Assembly: GCA_032433595.1 (NCBI GenBank)
Contig: JASWJB010000247.1
Coordinates: 1 to 64,000, forward strand
DNA from: Conoideocrella luteorostrata
Lineage: Eukaryota > Ascomycota > Sordariomycetes > Hypocreales > Clavicipitaceae
DNA: 64,000 nucleotides
Direction of reading: 5' to 3'
Below, one piece after another: positions 59,298 to 64,000 of the stretch. A program made the translations under genes and the position numbers. Position 1 is the first letter of the stretch. Each line of letters starts with the position of its first letter. The notes under the pieces were generated by a model that made no database searches, was not told the DNA's origin, and was given only the letters and a program-made list of their open reading frames with translations.

Positions 59298-60309
59298 GAA
59301 GGTGCAAGACGCGGCATTATCCTATTGCACCTAATGCGTTTACTGCAAGTGTCCTGTACCTGCTCTTCTAGGGCTTACGCTCCTCTAGCGGCTAATGCAC
59401 TATAGCACCGGAAAATAGGCCCGGGTATAACGCTTAGCTTGCTACGATACTAACGATAAGGCAGGCTAAAAGTCTATATCCACCCTACCCTTAGTTAGTT
59501 AGAGTGGCTATAATACAGCATCTTTAAAGGCATTTTTCTCTATAAACTAAGGCTTTATACTATATATATATATAAGAATATATATAGCTTAAAAAATGGG
59601 CTTTAATATTATATATACTACCCTCGCGCTTAAATTATAGCTTATAGCCACTATAGGATTAAAGCTATTAAGCCTATAATTTAGTCCTATAGAATTATAT
59701 AGTAATATTTAAGGAGTATTTAATTTACTTTAATATAAATAATTAAAGTGCTTTATAATATAATTTTATTAATATTATATTTAATATTTTTTAGTCTTAG
59801 AAGTAATAAGTAACTAAGTATAGTATTACACTTATATTTAATTAGCTTACTTTACCTAAGATTTATGCTTAACTAACTTAGGTATAACTTAAATATATTA
59901 AAGCCCTATATATTAACCTAATTAATTAGGTTTTATAATAAGTTAAGTAATACTTAATAAATTTATTAAACACAAAGCCCTTAGTTAGTTCCTTAGTATA
60001 AATATAAGGTTAGATATTTTTAAACTACTTATACTTAAATAATTATAATATTTATTAATTAATTTAGTGTTTATTATTTCTTAATTTCTCTTATATAATT
60101 ATTTATAGTAATATATATTATATAGTTTAGTAAAATCTTAGTTCCCCCTAAACACCTTTAGCCTTTCTCTCCCCTTATATATATAAGGTAATTATCTTTT
60201 ATTATAGTAGTCTTAAAAGGCTAGAGCTACTGTGTCCCTTAATAATAATTTAACTATTTTCCTTACTATTAGTCTTAACTAACAAAGGAAGGTCTAATTT
60301 ACGGCCGTT

Positions 60310-60540
60310 TTTCCCTCAAAAGATCTGTTTAAAGGGGAATGTAATAGCGACACTGCTATTGGCAATACAATATATTATTAGAGATTAACTTGCAGGATAT
60401 AAAGCAAAACTACAAACCTTAGTGGATAGTCTAGAGAGCGCCTTGGAACAGATTAATGGGTTAGAGAAATAGGTTAATTCTTTTGTAATATACACGCAGC
60501 TAAAGATAATTCTATTGTAATAATTTTCTAGAGATAGTTT
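60310..60540 (+). pseudogene. Eroded coding fragment with coiled-coil look
   Basis: A plus-strand frame reads KGNVIATLLLAIQYIIRD, stop, LAGYKAKLQTLVDSLESA, LEQINGLEK, stop, VNSFVIYTQLKIILL. The heptad-like Leu/Ile spacing suggests a short coiled coil. It could be the end of a mobile-element protein; the family is not recognised. Confidence 0.35.
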
Positions 60541-62891
60541 AACTAAAATATATATTAAATGCTCTTAGATCTGTTAGGTTACCTGTAAATACATAATATA
60601 TATAAGAATTAATAAAGATATATACATAAATACTCTAATTGCTTAACTAAAAAGGTCCTTAGCTATAATTCTCTCTTGTGGTATATAAAGCTACTTTTTA
60701 AAGCAATAGAAACTAGTCGTGACTAGCAAACTAAAATAGTCTCCTAGTTTTAGGAAGAGGATAAGATATATTATCTCCTTTCCTAAATATATATATATAA
60801 GTGTATTACTAGTTACACACACAAAATAGGGCAAAAGAGCTCCTATATATCTTATAAGCCTTTTTTTTTTCTTTACTAAAGGGAGGGTCTTTAGGAAAAA
60901 TTAAATTAGTAATTAAATAATTACGTTCTTAGAATTCTAACTAGTTAGAAAGTAAACACTAAGTTTAGACTATAGGGCCTAGCATAAGTAGTTTAGGCTC
61001 CTTACTACAATGCTAGATTTAGGCTAACATAACTAATCTATAGATTAACCTACTCCCTTTAGGCGTCTATTTAATAAATAGTTAACAAGGAATATAGCTA
61101 TATACACACACTTATACTCTCTATCTCTTTTACTTTATATAGCCTTTTTGCTTAAATTTATAATTTTAATACTATAATAATTTATTTTTATTTCTATAAA
61201 TTATTCTTTAATTTCTAAAGGTAAGTAATAATATTAGTTTTTATGTAAGTTAGATTTAATTAAGCCTTGCCTTTAATAGAGTATATAGGTTCTATAGGGA
61301 GTATTAGTATATTAATAGCTACTATGCTACCTTACTAGTAAAACTACTAAGGCTATTAATACTACTATATAGCTAATTATAGTTTCTAATTATATTTAAT
61401 TTAGTACTATATAAGCTATATTTTTATAATAAATAATAAATATATATATATAAAGAACGCTATAATACACACTACACTAATTACCCTATAGCTTATTTAA
61501 GTATTTTCTATATAAGTTTATATTACTTAGTTATTTTTAAAGTATAAATATAATAATATTTTTAAATATAAAGGTAACTAACTACTTTGCTTAATTTATA
61601 GTGCTTTCTTAGTATAAGCTATTAAGCTTAAAGAGGTAATAACTATATACCTCCTTTTAAACTATAAAAAATACTTTTAAATAATTAAATATAAACCTTT
61701 TATACTTAATTTAAAATTTATACTATATAGTCTTATTAATATCTTAATATATATAACTCTCCCCTAAGAAACTAAACTATAAAAAACTATAATTAAGAAC
61801 TTTTACTTATTACCTTACTAATAAGACTTACATTAAAAGTTACTTTAAATACTAAGAAATATAATAATACTAGCAGTATAAAGCATTATAAATTTAGGTT
61901 AAGGCAAAGTTATAGTACCTAGCTTATTTAGTAGCTAAGAGGGTTAGTATACTTTTATTAGTAGCCTTCTCTTAAGTAAGTAAATATTATTAATAAACTT
62001 TATTACTAAAAGAGTACTACTCTCTTTTATATAAGTGTATAAATACTTTTTATTATAAAATTATATTAATATAGTTATAATAAAATAAGTAAAGTAACTA
62101 CCCTTATAAGCTTACCTTATTAATTAAATATTTAAGTACTATATTATATACTAAAATAAAGGGTAGTATTAATTTAGGTAATAAAGCCTTTATATTTAAT
62201 TTTTATTTTTATTATAGTATTACTTTACTAAATTAAGAGCTAGCCCTTTTAATAACTAGTATAATTATTATATATAAATTCTATATTATCTTAAGTGCTT
62301 ATCTAAAGAAATATAAATTAGTCCTTTATCTCTTTATTATTTATTTCTTTTAAGGACTAAGGCATAGTATTTTTTAAGTTAATAGGTTTACTTAACTTTC
62401 CCTTAGTATTAGCTTTATATACCTTAACTTTTTTTTTTTACCTTTATTTCCTTTTGCCTCTTTTTTGCCTTATAAATACTAAGGGAGTATATTATATTAT
62501 TTTATAAGTTTTCTTAGTTTTTCTTATAAAACCTAAAGTATTATCTCTATAGTATTTAATTTTATATTATTTATTAGTTTCTGCCTTTATATTACTTAGC
62601 TTATAGAATAATACTCTTGCTTTAGTTTTTCTAAGCTAAGTTATTCCTTAGTCTTAACTATAGTAAAATAAGGCATTTAATTACTAGCCCTTGTAACCTT
62701 TACTACATTTAGAGGCATATTAATATAAGGTAATATTATAAATAGCTTAACATTAGTTAGTCTGCATTAGGTTTAGTTTAGCAATAGCTAGTTAAACATT
62801 TAAATATTCCGGGTCTAGCTACTAGATATTAACGTATGTAGGAGTGTTCTAACGCTCGAAAATATAAATTTAAGAGCTAAGATCTAAAATT

Positions 62892-62920
62892 CAAGATTTA
62901 AGATTTAAGATTTAAGAGCT
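62892..62920 (+). repeat. Short AGATTTA tandem repeat
   Basis: Three to four 7-base units, flanked by related GAGCTAAGATCTA blocks. It is minor and lies about 200 bases before the LTR-like copy B. Confidence 0.5.
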
Positions 62921-63134
62921 AGGATCTAGGAGTTTTAAGCAAGTCCTGCAGAGTAGAAGCGTCCTGTTTATACTAGCGCGCTTAACCCTTTAGGATACCT
63001 AGGACTAGCTAGAACTAAGAGTATACTGTCTAGTAGCCAAGGAAAATAGCATAGCCTAGTTGCATAGTTTATTAAGGGCGGAAAAATTATATTTTTAGTA
63101 ATAGCTATAAGCTACCTCGTTAATAGGGAGTAAA

Positions 63135-63345
63135 CTATGTTATGCTGCCTATTAAAACAAATTACATAGGTATCACTAAGAGGAGACACCTAGGCTAATA
63201 GCTATAGACTATTAGTAATAAGTACACTGCTTAGCTAAATTTTATCTAGTAGCCTATCTCTACGCGTTATTATGTAGCTACATTGTAGCTATATGTTAAA
63301 ACGTGCCTAGTTAGACATATAGGTCTTCCTAGTTAGCGTTTACAG
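63135..63345 (+). repeat. LTR-like repeat, copy B (less mutated)
   Basis: The better preserved partner of 31070-31290. It begins near TGTTATGCTGCCTATT, a plausible LTR start (TG), and runs through ACTAAGAGGAGACACC and TAGCCTATCTCTACGCG. A TATA-like stretch follows around 63590. Coding parts of the element are not recognisable. Confidence 0.4.
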
Positions 63346-64000
63346 TGCGGTTTACACTAGTTAGCACGCTATAGTGTCTTATGAATGTTGCTATAGGCCT
63401 TAGCAGCCCTTATATAATTATATATTCTTTATAGTATTACTAGCTAAAGAGACCTGTTTACGTAGGAAACTAGTAGCCCTAACTATTATACTACTAGGTT
63501 AGGAGTAGTAAGAAGATTCGTAGGCTAGTTATTGCTTTTGCTATAGAATTCTTTTATAGATAATAAAGGGAAAAGAAGAAGCTATGTATAAATAGCAGTT
63601 TATTTTAATTATATTATTGTATATATTATATAATAAGTATAAGACTTAAGCGCATGTAAACTAGCCTAAGTCCTTACAAGCGTTCCGCAGAGACTAGGGG
63701 ATATTAAGTGAGAATAAGGCCTATTATAGGTATTATTTAAAAAAGATTTATTCTATAGTAGTAATTAACCTAGAAGCTAGAATAGGCCTTATTACAGTAG
63801 ACACTAATTAAGTTTAAGTTTATTAGCGCATAAGCAGTAGGTTTTAGTAGTTTATTTAAGTATTATTTAAGATTACTTTAATAAAAAGCTAGTATTTTAT
63901 ATTAAAATTATAACTATATTATAATATAGTGTCCTATAACTATCTAAAATTATTTTTAAGACAAGAAAAGAAAATATTAAAACTATTTAGCGTTTATTAT

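Larger units (their letters stand above)
21880..64000. repeat. RIP-mutated AT-rich block
   Basis: For 42 kb the sequence is dominated by A/T with stops in all six frames; there are no open frames of note from 21.8 to 52.5 kb. CpA and TpG are strongly depleted and TpA is very common. By eye no CpA or TpG occurs between about 22090 and 23055. This is the footprint of repeat-induced point mutation, the C:G to T:A process that hits duplicated DNA in Pezizomycotina, mainly at CpA. Damage is uneven: milder islands lie near 23.06-23.35, 29.7-30.1, 43.5-44.0, 50.2-51.5, 52.5-53.5, 59.1-59.5 and 62.8-63.4 kb, and several still show what the genes once were. Stretches not listed separately hold nothing I can name. 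Confidence 0.92.

Noticed and set aside
59092..59371. Two opposed open frames rich in LLH or CNR
   Set aside because: Products of the 9-base repeat; no gene.

Overview
The window looks like a filamentous ascomycete genome (Pezizomycotina, plausibly Eurotiomycetes; the class is inference). The genes have short introns of 51-67 bases with GT..AG ends, there is a Zn(II)2Cys6 regulator, and two thirds of the window carry the signature of repeat-induced point mutation (RIP).

Left part, 1-21.8 kb: a compact, balanced-composition cluster of ten genes centred on proline / pyrroline-5-carboxylate (P5C) chemistry. In order: short-chain dehydrogenase (-), P5C reductase (+), flavin-reductase-domain protein with an in-frame TAG (+), proline dehydrogenase (-), P5C dehydrogenase (+), a second divergent P5C reductase (+), Zn2Cys6 transcription factor with eight exons (-), Baeyer-Villiger-type flavin monooxygenase (+), amino-acid permease (+) and a YjlB-like cupin (+). 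Permease, proline oxidase, P5C dehydrogenase and regulator recall the Aspergillus nidulans prn proline-use cluster. The two P5C reductases, monooxygenase, dehydrogenase, flavin reductase and cupin do not belong to that cluster. A shared operator-like motif, CTCGGNCCG, occurs nine times, all in intergenic DNA, and is arranged as large palindromes before the P5C dehydrogenase and the second P5C reductase. This ties the genes into one candidate regulon. The substrate is unknown: uptake and breakdown of a proline-like compound is the simplest reading, and synthesis of an N-heterocycle is the alternative.

Right part, about 21.9-64 kb: an AT-rich, nearly ORF-free desert with almost no CpA/TpG in its worst stretches. 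Reading through the stop codons recovers dead genes: a DUF3435/FluG-type protein (+, ~24.9-26.0 kb), an NLR with nucleoside-phosphorylase, NACHT and eight ankyrin repeats (-, ~30.8-27.2 kb), an FHA-domain protein kinase (-, ~38.3-37.1 kb) and a FunK1-type fungal kinase (-, 51.3-~48.9 kb). There are also unidentified relics, LTR-like repeat pairs, minisatellites, a G-quadruplex-like G-rich tract and one ~1 kb island that escaped mutation (52.5-53.5 kb). The desert is therefore not only transposon debris but also a graveyard of expanded host gene families. Their mix with a DUF3435 relic raises the possibility of a dead Starship-type giant element next to the metabolic cluster.

All exon models were built by hand from splice signals and reading phase; no homology search was run.
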